Assembly (NCBI GenBank): GCA_964276095.1 | Contig: CAXYDR010000003.1 | Span: 682,001-746,000, forward strand | Direction of reading: 5' to 3' | DNA length: 64,000 nucleotides | Source: GCA-2733415 sp964276095 | Lineage (GTDB): Bacteria; Bacteroidota; Bacteroidia; Flavobacteriales; Flavobacteriaceae | Shown here: one piece after another, positions 50,744-59,051 of the stretch | Position numbering within the stretch: the first letter of the stretch is position 1 | Layout: the number at the start of each line of letters is the position of its first letter | Notes under the pieces: model-generated | Database searches by the model: none | What the model was told of the DNA's origin: nothing | What the model saw: only the letters and a program-made list of their open reading frames with translations | Translations under genes and position numbers: made by a program

Positions 50744-51799
50744 ATGGCAAAACCAAAAAACATACTTGTCGCTCCATTAAATTGGGGTTTAGGTCATGCC
50801 ACGAGGTGTATTCCAATAATTAATGAATTGCTATTAAATGGATTCACCCCAATATTAGCTTCTGACGGAAAAGCTTTAGCTTTATTAAAAAAAGAGTTCC
50901 CGAATCTTGAGCATATTACACTTCCTTCCTACAATATAAAATATGCTAAAAAAGGAATATTCTTTAAATTAAAACTAGCATTAAACCTTCCTAAACTAAT
51001 TATTGCGGTTCAAAAAGAAAAACGACTTGTTAATAAATTAGTTGAAGAAAAAGATCTTTCCGGAATAATTTCAGACAATAGATTTGGCATTTATCACCAA
51101 AGTGTCCCTTCAATATACATTACACATCAATTAAATGTTTTAAGCGGAGCAACTACTATATTAAGCAGTAAAATACATCAGCGTATTATTAAAAAATTTG
51201 ATGAATGTTGGATTCCTGATTTCAACAGCAAAACTAATTTTAGTGGTAGGTTAAGTCAGATAAATAATTCTAAGTACAATTTAAAACACATTGGAGTTTT
51301 AAGCCGATTTAAAAGAAAAAATACTCCAATTATTTATGACTATTTAATAATTTTATCAGGACCTGAACCTCAACGCACACTTTTAGAAAACAAACTATTA
51401 TTCGAACTAAAACATACTACTAAAAAAATTCTATTCATTAAAGGGATTATTGAATCTGAACAAAAAACAACTACGAAAAACAATATTACCTGTTATAATT
51501 ACATGACTAGCTTTGAACTTGAACATGCAATAAATAGTAGTGATATGGTTATTGCAAGATCGGGTTATACTACTATAATGGATTTAGCTAAAATGAATAA
51601 AAAAGCTTTTTTCATTCCTACACCTGGGCAGTTTGAGCAAATATATTTAGCGGAAAGACTTCAAGAATATGGATATACTCCATATTGTAAGCAAGATGAT
51701 TTTTCTATTGAAAAACTAAAGGTAGCTGAAGCTTATAACGGACTCTCGATAACAGATGAAGATACTATCAATTTCTCTGATTTATTTAACTGCTTCTAA
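50744..51799 (+). CDS. Glycosyltransferase (GT28/MurG-like fold)
   Basis: A 351-residue GT-B enzyme. The N-terminal Leu-Asn-Trp-Gly-Leu-Gly-His-Ala-Thr-Arg at residues 12-21 is the acceptor/loop motif and the C-terminal part has a GT28-type Ala-Arg-Ser-Gly-Tyr-Thr-Thr near 275 and Pro-Thr-Pro-Gly-Gln-Phe-Glu-Gln for nucleotide-sugar binding. Substrate unknown; not itself MurG. It ends in an 18-bp convergent overlap with the histidine kinase gene. Confidence 0.85.
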   Translation: MAKPKNILVAPLNWGLGHATRCIPIINELLLNGFTPILASDGKALALLKKEFPNLEHITLPSYNIKYAKKGIFFKLKLALNLPKLIIAVQKEKRLVNKLVEEKDLSGIISDNRFGIYHQSVPSIYITHQLNVLSGATTILSSKIHQRIIKKFDECWIPDFNSKTNFSGRLSQINNSKYNLKHIGVLSRFKRKNTPIIYDYLIILSGPEPQRTLLENKLLFELKHTTKKILFIKGIIESEQKTTTKNNITCYNYMTSFELEHAINSSDMVIARSGYTTIMDLAKMNKKAFFIPTPGQFEQIYLAERLQEYGYTPYCKQDDFSIEKLKVAEAYNGLSITDEDTINFSDLFNCF

Positions 51800-52813
51800 T
51801 GTAAAAGAAAACTCTGATCCAACCCCATATTCGCTCTCAATGTATATTTTCTGATTGTGTGCTTCAATAATATGCTTAACGATAGCCAATCCAAGTCCTG
51901 AACCACCTTTGTCCCTAGATCCGCTATTATCAACTCTATAAAAACGTTCAAAAAGCCTAGGCAAATGCGCTGCTTCTATCCCTATTCCGTTGTCTGTTAC
52001 TCTCACTACAATTTTCTCCTGATTTAACTGTTCAACACTAACCTCAGTTGTTCCGTTATTTTGCCCGTATTTAATAGAGTTAACTATTAAATTGGTAGCT
52101 ACTTGTCTTATTTTTTCTTTGTCTCCTTTTACAAAAACTGGCTTTGAATATGATTTATCAAAAATCAATCGAACTCCGTTTGATTGTGCTTTTATTTCAA
52201 ACAATTCAAAAATTTCTTTTATCATTTCAATGACATCAAACTCGGATATTTTCAGACTTAAATTACCTACTTCAATTTTAGTAATTAAATCTAAATCATC
52301 TACAATATAAACAAGTCTATCAACTCCTTTACTTGCTCTGTTTAAGTATTTCTCTCTTACGTTTTCATCTTCTGCCGCTCCATCTAACAAAGTAAGAATA
52401 TAACTCTGAATTGTAAACAAAGGAGTTTTTAATTCATGAGCAATATTTCCCATGAATTCTTTACGGTATTCGTCTCTAATTTGTAGGGTTTCAATTTTTA
52501 ATTTATTCTCACGAGCGAATTTTTTCACATCACTTGTAAGCGTTGTAATATCAGTAGTAACAGCTTCCTGATGGAAGTTAGTTTTATCTAATAACGAAAC
52601 CTCCTCATAAGTTTTCTTTATTAAACTATATATAAATTTTTCTGACCGATATTGAATTACAAACAAACAAACTGCAAAGCAAACCACAATAAATCCTACG
52701 GCATTTAGGATAGTCAACTCTTTATAAAAAAAAGCAACTAACAAAACACTCAATAGTATTGTTATCATCAACGATGAATACAAGGCAAATTTGTATGTTT
52801 TTTTAATTTTCAC
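51782..52813 (-). CDS. PhoR-like sensor histidine kinase
   Basis: A 343-residue inner-membrane kinase with two N-terminal TM helices (about 8-30, 36-53), a short linker and the HisKA domain with His126 (Asn-Ile-Ala-His-Glu-Leu-Lys-Thr-Pro), then HATPase motifs Asn-Leu-Ile-Val-Asn-Ser, Asp-Asn-Gly-Ile-Gly-Ile and Gly-Ser-Gly-Leu-Gly-Leu. There is almost no periplasmic loop between the helices, so it likely senses a membrane or cytoplasmic partner. It follows the response-regulator gene by 2 bp. Confidence 0.94.
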   Translation of the reverse strand: MKIKKTYKFALYSSLMITILLSVLLVAFFYKELTILNAVGFIVVCFAVCLFVIQYRSEKFIYSLIKKTYEEVSLLDKTNFHQEAVTTDITTLTSDVKKFARENKLKIETLQIRDEYRKEFMGNIAHELKTPLFTIQSYILTLLDGAAEDENVREKYLNRASKGVDRLVYIVDDLDLITKIEVGNLSLKISEFDVIEMIKEIFELFEIKAQSNGVRLIFDKSYSKPVFVKGDKEKIRQVATNLIVNSIKYGQNNGTTEVSVEQLNQEKIVVRVTDNGIGIEAAHLPRLFERFYRVDNSGSRDKGGSGLGLAIVKHIIEAHNQKIYIESEYGVGSEFSFTLEAVK

Positions 52814-52815
52814 TA

Positions 52816-53502
52816 CTAGTTAACTACAAATTTATATCCTACCCCTTTTACTGTTTTAAAAGATTGGTCACCAACTTTTTCTCTTAACTTTCTTATGTGT
52901 ACATCAATTGTTCTTCCTCCTACAACAACATCATTTCCCCAAACTGCATTTAAAATTTCATCTCGAGTAAAAACCTTACCTGGTTTTGAGGTTAACAAAA
53001 ACAACAACTCAAACTCCTTTCTAGGCAAGACTAATTCCACTCCTTCTTTTAGCACTTTATATTCATCTCTATTAATCACTAACTGACCAATACTCAATGA
53101 GTTTTCATCCTTTTTTTCAACAGAAGTTCTACGTAGCAATCCTTTTACTTTACTCAATAACACTTTTGGCTTAATTGGCTTTGTTATATAATCATCAGCA
53201 CCGGCATCAAAACCAGCAACCTGCGAATAATCTTCGTTACGAGCTGTCAAAAAAGTAATAATTGTGTTGGATAACTCAGGCAACTCTCTTAATTTCTCAC
53301 AAGCTTCAATACCATCCATTTTTGGCATCATTACATCAAGAATAATTAAATTAGGTAATTCCTTTTTTGCTATCTCAATTGCTTCCAAACCATTAGAAGC
53401 TCTATATACTTGATACCCCCCTGATGATAAATTATACCCAACTATTTCTAAAATATCTGGCTCATCATCTACCAATAAAATCTTAACACTATCCGAACTC
53501 AT
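52816..53502 (-). CDS. PhoB-like OmpR-family response regulator
   Basis: A 228-residue regulator: receiver domain (about 6-122) with phospho-acceptor Asp56 (Ile-Leu-Asp-Val-Met-Met-Pro), acidic pair Asp12-Asp13 and Lys in Thr-Lys-Pro; C-terminal winged helix (about 130-228) with Arg-Thr-Ile-Asp-Val-His-Ile-Arg-Lys-Leu-Arg and Gly-Tyr-Lys-Phe. It is the first gene of a two-gene operon with the kinase 2 bp downstream and has its own promoter. Confidence 0.95.
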   Translation of the reverse strand: MSSDSVKILLVDDEPDILEIVGYNLSSGGYQVYRASNGLEAIEIAKKELPNLIILDVMMPKMDGIEACEKLRELPELSNTIITFLTARNEDYSQVAGFDAGADDYITKPIKPKVLLSKVKGLLRRTSVEKKDENSLSIGQLVINRDEYKVLKEGVELVLPRKEFELLFLLTSKPGKVFTRDEILNAVWGNDVVVGGRTIDVHIRKLREKVGDQSFKTVKGVGYKFVVN

Positions 53503-53528
53503 TGTATAATTTAATTATGATCTTCAAC

Positions 53529-53558
53529 CAAAGGTAGTATATAAATCAAACTTACAAA
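53529..53558 (-). promoter_or_regulatory. Promoter for the response regulator-kinase operon
   Basis: Minus strand: TTTG (53558-53555), 18-bp spacer, TACCTTTG (53536-53529); full consensus. Predicted start near 53522, 20 bp before the ATG at 53502. Confidence 0.65.
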
Positions 53559-53687
53559 CACAAACTCCATAAGATAACATTCTAATAACACACATAACTT
53601 TTAGGTAACATTGAGTAACTGAATGTTATTTTAAGGTTAAAATCAACTGATTAACAAATGTATTCTACAAATACAATTAATATTTTG

Positions 53688-53695
53688 TATTTTTG
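53688..53695 (+). promoter_or_regulatory. -7 element for the T9SS-cargo gene
   Basis: TATTTTTG ends 36 bp before the ATG at 53732. An in-frame extension to 53693 overlaps this element, so the later ATG is used. Confidence 0.45.
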
Positions 53696-53731
53696 CAACT
53701 CATGTTTTACAAACTAATTAATACAACTATT

Positions 53732-55597
53732 ATGAAAAAAATCTACTTTTTACTAGTTACCATGATGGTAACTTCATTGTCTTTTGGACAAACAGAAATT
53801 TTCAATGCAGCCGGTGGTGGAGCTTATCCTTCAGTTGGTTGGAGCGACGTAAACAATGTTACTACAAACGTTATTGACAGAACTTCATACTACCTTGTAG
53901 AAGCTGGAGCTCCTTCTGACATTATCACAACTGACACTTATGATTTATCATCTTATGGATCAGCAACACTTACGCTTGATGTTGCTTCATTTGGTGGCGC
54001 TACAAATCATAGTCAAGCAAAAATAGAATTTTCATTTGATGGAGGTAGTACATACACTCAAACCGAAATAAGCACAACTACCACCGGATCTTCATACATC
54101 GCAGGAGGATCATTTGCTCTGAGTACTATAACTAACCAAGTAAAAATTAGAATCTCTAACAATGGAGCTACAACTGCTGAAAGAGGTGTACGTTTAAGAA
54201 ATATTAAATTAGTCGCTTTAGGTACTACGCCTTCATTAACAATTTCAGCTCCTGCTGACATGACAGTATTCACAAGCGGAACTACAAATGCAACTATCTC
54301 TATGTCTACTAACAATTTTGTTGTAGATGCACTTCCAGGAGCTGGAGGTACTGGTGATGGACACATACACTGGACAGTGGATACAAATTCAGCTGGTCCA
54401 ATTGCACAACCAATGAAATATGACACCAATGACATCATGCTATCTGTAGTTGACGGAAGCTCATATGTTATTGAAATGACTTTAGTAGATAACACACACA
54501 CACCTATAGTGCCAACTGTTACTGAAACTGTTAGTTTTTCTGTTGCTTACCCTTGTGATTTGCAATTAACAACTATAACTACTACATGTGATGCACAAAC
54601 AGCAGGTGTAGATACTTATACAACAACAATAGATTTTACTGGAGGAAACACGTCTACTTATGTAATTGATACTGCAGCAAATGGAGCTGTTTCTGGAGAT
54701 AATCCTAATACAAGTGCTACGGGACAAATCATCATAACAGGTTCTACTGAAGGTACAAACTTAGCCTTAACCGTTACTGGAGATCCAATGAATAGTAGTT
54801 GTACAATTGTTAGAAACATTACAAGTCCAGTATGCGTACCAGTTGCTTGCCAACCTGTAGGATCAATTATTATTACAGAAATAATGAAAAATCCTGTAGC
54901 AGTTGATGATACTTTGGGTGAATATTTTGAAGTATACAATACTACAGGAGCAAGTATTGACATGCAAGGGTGGGTAATTTCTGATGCAGATAGCGACTCT
55001 CATACGATTACAACTTCAGTTGTTGTTCCATCTATGGGGTATGCTGTTTTTGGAAGAGATGCTATTTTTGCATTTAATGGAGGTGTTACTGTTAATTATG
55101 AGTACTCAGGTATATTCATGTCTAATGGAGCTGATGAGGTTCAAATTGAATGCAGTGGAACAATTATAGATGCAGTAGCATATACTGATGGTGCTTTCCC
55201 TGATACAGCTGGAGTTGCTATGGAATTAAGCACTAATGCCTATGACTCTGGATTCAATAACAATGGAGCAAATTGGGCAAGTGCAACTTCTACTTTTGGA
55301 TCAGGTGATTCTGGAACTCCCGGAGCTGTAAATGACAATTCTGCACCATTAGGAATCGCTGAAAACAAAATTGTAGGATTCAAAATTTTCCCTAATCCAA
55401 CAAACGGAAGCTTTATAACTATTACAACTGCTAACAATACTCCTAAAAATGTTCAAGTTTATGACATGTTAGGGAAGAAAGTTATTGATCAAGAAGTTGC
55501 AACTAAACTTAATATTACTGCTTTACAAACTGGTATCTATATCGTAAAAGTTACAGAAAACAATTTATCTGCAACTAAACGATTAATTGTTAAATAA
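53732..55597 (+). CDS. Secreted lamin-tail-domain protein with T9SS type A sorting domain
   Basis: A 621-residue exported protein. Signal peptide (1-20, ending Ser-Phe-Gly-Gln); an N-terminal beta-sandwich (about 25-160); Thr/Ser-rich linkers; a lamin-tail domain (about 385-520) around Ile-Ile-Ile-Thr-Glu-Ile-Met; and a C-terminal T9SS type A sorting domain (about 545-621) with Phe-Pro-Asn-Pro-Thr and Gly-Ile-Tyr-Ile-Val-Lys-Val-Thr. The sorting domain means export across the outer membrane by the type IX system and likely surface attachment. Lamin-tail domains occur in extracellular nucleases and adhesins, but no catalytic domain is seen here. Confidence 0.9.
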   Translation: MKKIYFLLVTMMVTSLSFGQTEIFNAAGGGAYPSVGWSDVNNVTTNVIDRTSYYLVEAGAPSDIITTDTYDLSSYGSATLTLDVASFGGATNHSQAKIEFSFDGGSTYTQTEISTTTTGSSYIAGGSFALSTITNQVKIRISNNGATTAERGVRLRNIKLVALGTTPSLTISAPADMTVFTSGTTNATISMSTNNFVVDALPGAGGTGDGHIHWTVDTNSAGPIAQPMKYDTNDIMLSVVDGSSYVIEMTLVDNTHTPIVPTVTETVSFSVAYPCDLQLTTITTTCDAQTAGVDTYTTTIDFTGGNTSTYVIDTAANGAVSGDNPNTSATGQIIITGSTEGTNLALTVTGDPMNSSCTIVRNITSPVCVPVACQPVGSIIITEIMKNPVAVDDTLGEYFEVYNTTGASIDMQGWVISDADSDSHTITTSVVVPSMGYAVFGRDAIFAFNGGVTVNYEYSGIFMSNGADEVQIECSGTIIDAVAYTDGAFPDTAGVAMELSTNAYDSGFNNNGANWASATSTFGSGDSGTPGAVNDNSAPLGIAENKIVGFKIFPNPTNGSFITITTANNTPKNVQVYDMLGKKVIDQEVATKLNITALQTGIYIVKVTENNLSATKRLIVK

Positions 55598-55619
55598 CAA
55601 TTAAATCATACATTTTATC

Positions 55620-55652
55620 AAAAGCGCTCTAGTAAATAGAGCGCTTTTTTTT
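55620..55652 (+). terminator. Terminator of the T9SS-cargo gene
   Basis: AAAAGCGCTCT / AGAGCGCTTTT with a loop of six bases, then a run of T. Confidence 0.87.
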
Positions 55653-55664
55653 ATTTTTGATATT

Positions 55665-57452
55665 ATGCATAAACTACTTTTTTTCATAGCACTACTTTTT
55701 ACCTTTCTTTCTTTTGGTCAGAATACTGCACTTGCAGATGTTTTTTTTAGCAATGGAGAATTCAGTAAAGCGCTATTAGAATACGATAAAATACTAGCAA
55801 AGCAACCTCACAGAACCGACTATTTTATTAAGAAAATAAAATGTCTCCAAGAACTTGAACAGTATAGCATTGCACAAAAAGCATTAACAGAAAAATTAAG
55901 CAAGAGGTATAGTCAACCACAATTGTATGTTGAACTTGGTTACAATTACACTTTACAAAAAGATAGCATCAATGCACGTAAAGCATATAACAATGCTATT
56001 AACATCCTAGATAAAAATCCAAATTACGCACATACTATTGGACAACGATTTGAAAACTATAGTTTATTGTCCGAAGCAGAAACAACATACAATAAAGCAA
56101 TAACTTTAAATAAAAATGCTAATTTCGATTTTCAATTAGCCAATATTTACGGACAACAAAATAGGATTGAAAAAATGTTTAACAGCTATTTAATGCTGAT
56201 TAAAAAAAATAAGCAAAACGCTACAACTGTTCAGAACTTAATTGGGAAGTTTTTAAGTGACAACCCTAAAAACAAAAACAACCTTTTATTAAAACGGGCA
56301 TTATTAAAAAATCTGCAAACTACTCCTGACACTTTTTGGAACGAACAATTAAGCTGGTTATTTGTACAACAAACAGAATTCAACAAAGCTTTCACTCAAG
56401 AAAAAGCAATCTTTAAAAGAGAAGGACAAAACCTAAATAGAATTTTTAATCTTGGTATTTTAACCAAACAAAAAGGTGAACTTGAAACTGCTCAAAAAAT
56501 ATTTACTTTTATTCAAGGCCAACCCTTAGAAAAAAACACTAGAATTAGCGTACTTTCTTTTTTACTAGAAATGAAAGAAGTAACTAGCTCTTCTTCAGAA
56601 TACAGCTCAATAGCATTGGAGTACAAATCAGCAATAGATAGCTTTGGGGTAAACAATAGCACCCTTAAACTACAATTAGCTTACGCTAATTTCTTAGCTT
56701 TTAAAAAGCACGACATTTCTTCTGCTATCAGTTTTTTAAAGAAAAACGAAAAACAATCATTAGCAAAATTTGATAAAGCACGCTATCAAATGACTCAAGC
56801 TGATATATTAGTAGCAGACGGAAAATTTAATCAAGCATTACTAAATTACTCTAAAATTCAACGGCATTTAAAAAACAACACCTTATCACAGGAAGCTCGT
56901 TTTAAAGTCGCTAAAACCAGCTACTACAAAGGAGATTTCGATTGGGCTTTACAACAGCTAAAAGTATTAAAAACCTCAACATCTCAATTAATAGCCAATG
57001 ATGCGTTGGACTTACATTTATTAATTAGTGACCATATAAATGAAGACTCTTTACATATAGCTTTAAAAAAATATTCAAAAGCTGATCTATTAGCTTTTCA
57101 AAATAAAAACCCAGAAGCAATAGCACTCCTTGATGATATTTTAAATAACCATCCTGTAAATAAAATAATAGATGATGTATTGTTTCTTCAAGGAAAACTA
57201 TTAGAATCTCAAGGTAATCACGACAAAGCAAAAAAGAATTATGAGCGAATCATCACTACACTTAAAGAGAGTGTTTTTGTAGACGACGCACTTTACAAAC
57301 TTGCTTTTTTACAATTAAACGCATTCAACAATACTAAGAAAGCTATAGAGTATTTCGAAGCTATTTTATTTAATCATGCGGATAGTATTCATTTTGTGAA
57401 AGCTCAAAAAATGTATCGTAAACTTCGAGGCGGCACAATTGACAACAGTTAA
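55665..57452 (+). CDS. Exported tetratricopeptide-repeat protein
   Basis: A 595-residue protein with a signal peptide (1-18, ending Ser-Phe-Gly-Gln) and TPR-like helix pairs along nearly its whole length. Conserved Ala and Leu spacing is clear in the first 250 residues and again from about 455 to 580, the last set being the most regular. No catalytic or membrane domain. It starts only 13 bp past the preceding terminator. TPR proteins form scaffolds; it lies in a conserved stretch with DUF4286, rsmA and mgtE, but its partner is unknown. Confidence 0.85.
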   Translation: MHKLLFFIALLFTFLSFGQNTALADVFFSNGEFSKALLEYDKILAKQPHRTDYFIKKIKCLQELEQYSIAQKALTEKLSKRYSQPQLYVELGYNYTLQKDSINARKAYNNAINILDKNPNYAHTIGQRFENYSLLSEAETTYNKAITLNKNANFDFQLANIYGQQNRIEKMFNSYLMLIKKNKQNATTVQNLIGKFLSDNPKNKNNLLLKRALLKNLQTTPDTFWNEQLSWLFVQQTEFNKAFTQEKAIFKREGQNLNRIFNLGILTKQKGELETAQKIFTFIQGQPLEKNTRISVLSFLLEMKEVTSSSSEYSSIALEYKSAIDSFGVNNSTLKLQLAYANFLAFKKHDISSAISFLKKNEKQSLAKFDKARYQMTQADILVADGKFNQALLNYSKIQRHLKNNTLSQEARFKVAKTSYYKGDFDWALQQLKVLKTSTSQLIANDALDLHLLISDHINEDSLHIALKKYSKADLLAFQNKNPEAIALLDDILNNHPVNKIIDDVLFLQGKLLESQGNHDKAKKNYERIITTLKESVFVDDALYKLAFLQLNAFNNTKKAIEYFEAILFNHADSIHFVKAQKMYRKLRGGTIDNS

Positions 57453-57487
57453 TCTATTCACAAAGTCGCTATTGCCTTAAAAAACCC

Positions 57488-57495
57488 TATTTTTG
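57488..57495 (+). promoter_or_regulatory. -7 element for DUF4286
   Basis: TATTTTTG ends 18 bp before the ATG at 57514. An in-frame extension to 57493 overlaps it and is rejected. The nearest TTG is only 13 bp upstream. Confidence 0.45.
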
Positions 57496-57513
57496 CTTAA
57501 AATATTGAGCAAT

Positions 57514-57828
57514 ATGATTATTTATAATGTTACCATTAATGTAGAAGACAGCATTCATTACGACTGGCTATTTTGGATAAAACCACATATAAAAGAGGTG
57601 CTTGCTACAGGTAAATTTATTTCTGCTAAAATGACTAAAGTTTTAGTTGAAGAAGAAATGGAAGGAACAAATTACTCCATACAATACACCGCTAAAAGCA
57701 ACGACGACTTGCAAGCATATTATAAAGAAGACGCACCTAGATTACGTGATGCTAGTATCGCTAAATTCGGATCAAAAATGCTTGCTTTTAGAACTGAACT
57801 ATTACTTATAGAAGAATTTCATGCATAA
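57514..57828 (+). CDS. DUF4286 family protein
   Basis: A 104-residue cytoplasmic protein of the DUF4286 family, with ferredoxin-like alpha/beta pattern (Met-Ile-Ile-Tyr-Asn-Val-Thr; Lys-Phe-Gly-Ser-Lys; Glu-Leu-Leu-Leu-Ile-Glu). Function unknown; almost always upstream of rsmA in Flavobacteriaceae. It overlaps the next gene by 8 bp, indicating translational coupling. Confidence 0.85.
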   Translation: MIIYNVTINVEDSIHYDWLFWIKPHIKEVLATGKFISAKMTKVLVEEEMEGTNYSIQYTAKSNDDLQAYYKEDAPRLRDASIAKFGSKMLAFRTELLLIEEFHA

Positions 57829-58231
57829 AGAATTTAAAGCAACATCATTGTACATCATAAAAGCAGTAATGTTATTTGCAGCTGTAATTACAGCATTTTT
57901 AGTTTTCAATTTCATCATGATGCTTCTAAATGCTTTAATTCCAATTTGGCTATTTTATACCTTAAATGTGGTTTTTGCATTATTTACTCTGTTGTTTCTT
58001 TTCATGCAATTGACCTCAAAAAAACCTGGTTTCATATTTCATGACGAGGGCTTTAAATACAAACGTAAAAACATTAACTACACTGAAATAAAACGCTTTA
58101 TACCAACACAAGGAGGGAGTGAACCAGAAGTAGTTTTTCACGACAATAACACACATGTTCTAGAACTATCTTGGTTTTCAAAAAAAGATCGACATGAAAT
58201 AGAACAAATAATTGCAACAAATATTAAGTAA
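57821..58231 (+). CDS. Small membrane protein with PH-like C-terminal domain
   Basis: A 136-residue protein with two TM helices (about 12-35, 40-62) and a C-terminal part (about 70-136) of strands resembling YcxB-type or PH-like domains (Gly-Phe-Lys-Tyr-Lys-Arg-Lys, Val-Val-Phe-His-Asp-Asn). No family was firmly recognised. It overlaps DUF4286 by 8 bp and rsmA by 1 bp, so all three are coupled. Confidence 0.72.
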   Translation: MHKEFKATSLYIIKAVMLFAAVITAFLVFNFIMMLLNALIPIWLFYTLNVVFALFTLLFLFMQLTSKKPGFIFHDEGFKYKRKNINYTEIKRFIPTQGGSEPEVVFHDNNTHVLELSWFSKKDRHEIEQIIATNIK

Positions 58232-59016
58232 TGGATAAGGTACGCGCAAAAAAACATTTAGGACAACATTTTTTAAAAGACGAAACTATTGCACAACAAA
58301 TAGCTGATACTCTTACTTTAAAAAATTACTCAAAAGTATTAGAAATTGGCCCAGGAATGGGTGTGTTAACTAAATACTTACTTAATAAAGATGTTGATAC
58401 TTATGTTATTGAAATTGATTCTGAATCAGTTGAATATTTAGGCGCTCATTATTTAAAATTGAGCAACAAAATAATTGAACAAGATTTTTTAAAATATAAT
58501 ATCAACGAGGTTTTCAATCAAGAGCCTTTTGCTATAATTGGGAATTTCCCATATAACATTTCAACTCAAATTGTATTCAAAACATTAGAGATGAAAGAGC
58601 AAATACCTGAGTTTTCTGGTATGTTTCAAAAAGAAGTTGCACAACGTATTTGCGCAAAACATGGAAACAAAACATATGGAATTCTATCCGTTTTAGCTCA
58701 AGCTTTTTATCATGCGGAATATTTATTTACGGTTCCTCCAACGGTATTTAATCCGCCACCTAAAGTAGACTCGGGAGTTATGAGATTAACTCGTAAAGAA
58801 GATTACAGCTTACCTTGTGGTGAAAAATTATTTTATCGAGTTGTTAAAACTGGTTTTCAGCAACGTAGGAAAACCTTGCGAAATAGCTTGAAAAGTTTAA
58901 ATTTATCAGATGAAATAAGAGTATTAGACGTTTTTAATATGAGGCCTGAACAATTATCCGTTCAAGAATTCATTGATTTAACCTGTATCATAGAAAAAGA
59001 CATAGCTACAAGCTAG
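58231..59016 (+). CDS. rsmA: 16S rRNA (adenine1518/1519-N6,N6)-dimethyltransferase
   Basis: Dimethylates two adjacent adenines near the 3' end of 16S rRNA, a late ribosome-assembly step. The 261-residue enzyme has Leu-Gly-Gln-His-Phe-Leu-Lys-Asp near the start, the SAM motif Glu-Ile-Gly-Pro-Gly-Met-Gly and the catalytic Asn-Phe-Pro-Tyr-Asn-Ile (Asn-Leu-Pro-Tyr in E. coli) near residue 107. The ATG overlaps the stop of the preceding gene by one base. Loss of this modification gives kasugamycin resistance in several bacteria. Confidence 0.96.
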   Translation: MDKVRAKKHLGQHFLKDETIAQQIADTLTLKNYSKVLEIGPGMGVLTKYLLNKDVDTYVIEIDSESVEYLGAHYLKLSNKIIEQDFLKYNINEVFNQEPFAIIGNFPYNISTQIVFKTLEMKEQIPEFSGMFQKEVAQRICAKHGNKTYGILSVLAQAFYHAEYLFTVPPTVFNPPPKVDSGVMRLTRKEDYSLPCGEKLFYRVVKTGFQQRRKTLRNSLKSLNLSDEIRVLDVFNMRPEQLSVQEFIDLTCIIEKDIATS

Positions 59017-59039
59017 CTTCCCTCTTTCGTTTAAAAAAG

Positions 59040-59047
59040 TATCTTTG
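59040..59047 (+). promoter_or_regulatory. -7 element for mgtE, very close to the start codon
   Basis: TATCTTTG ends 4 bp before the mgtE ATG (59052). If used, transcription would begin at or just inside the start codon, giving a leaderless message. No clean -33 box is seen, so the element may not be active. Confidence 0.45.
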
Positions 59048-59051
59048 TAAC

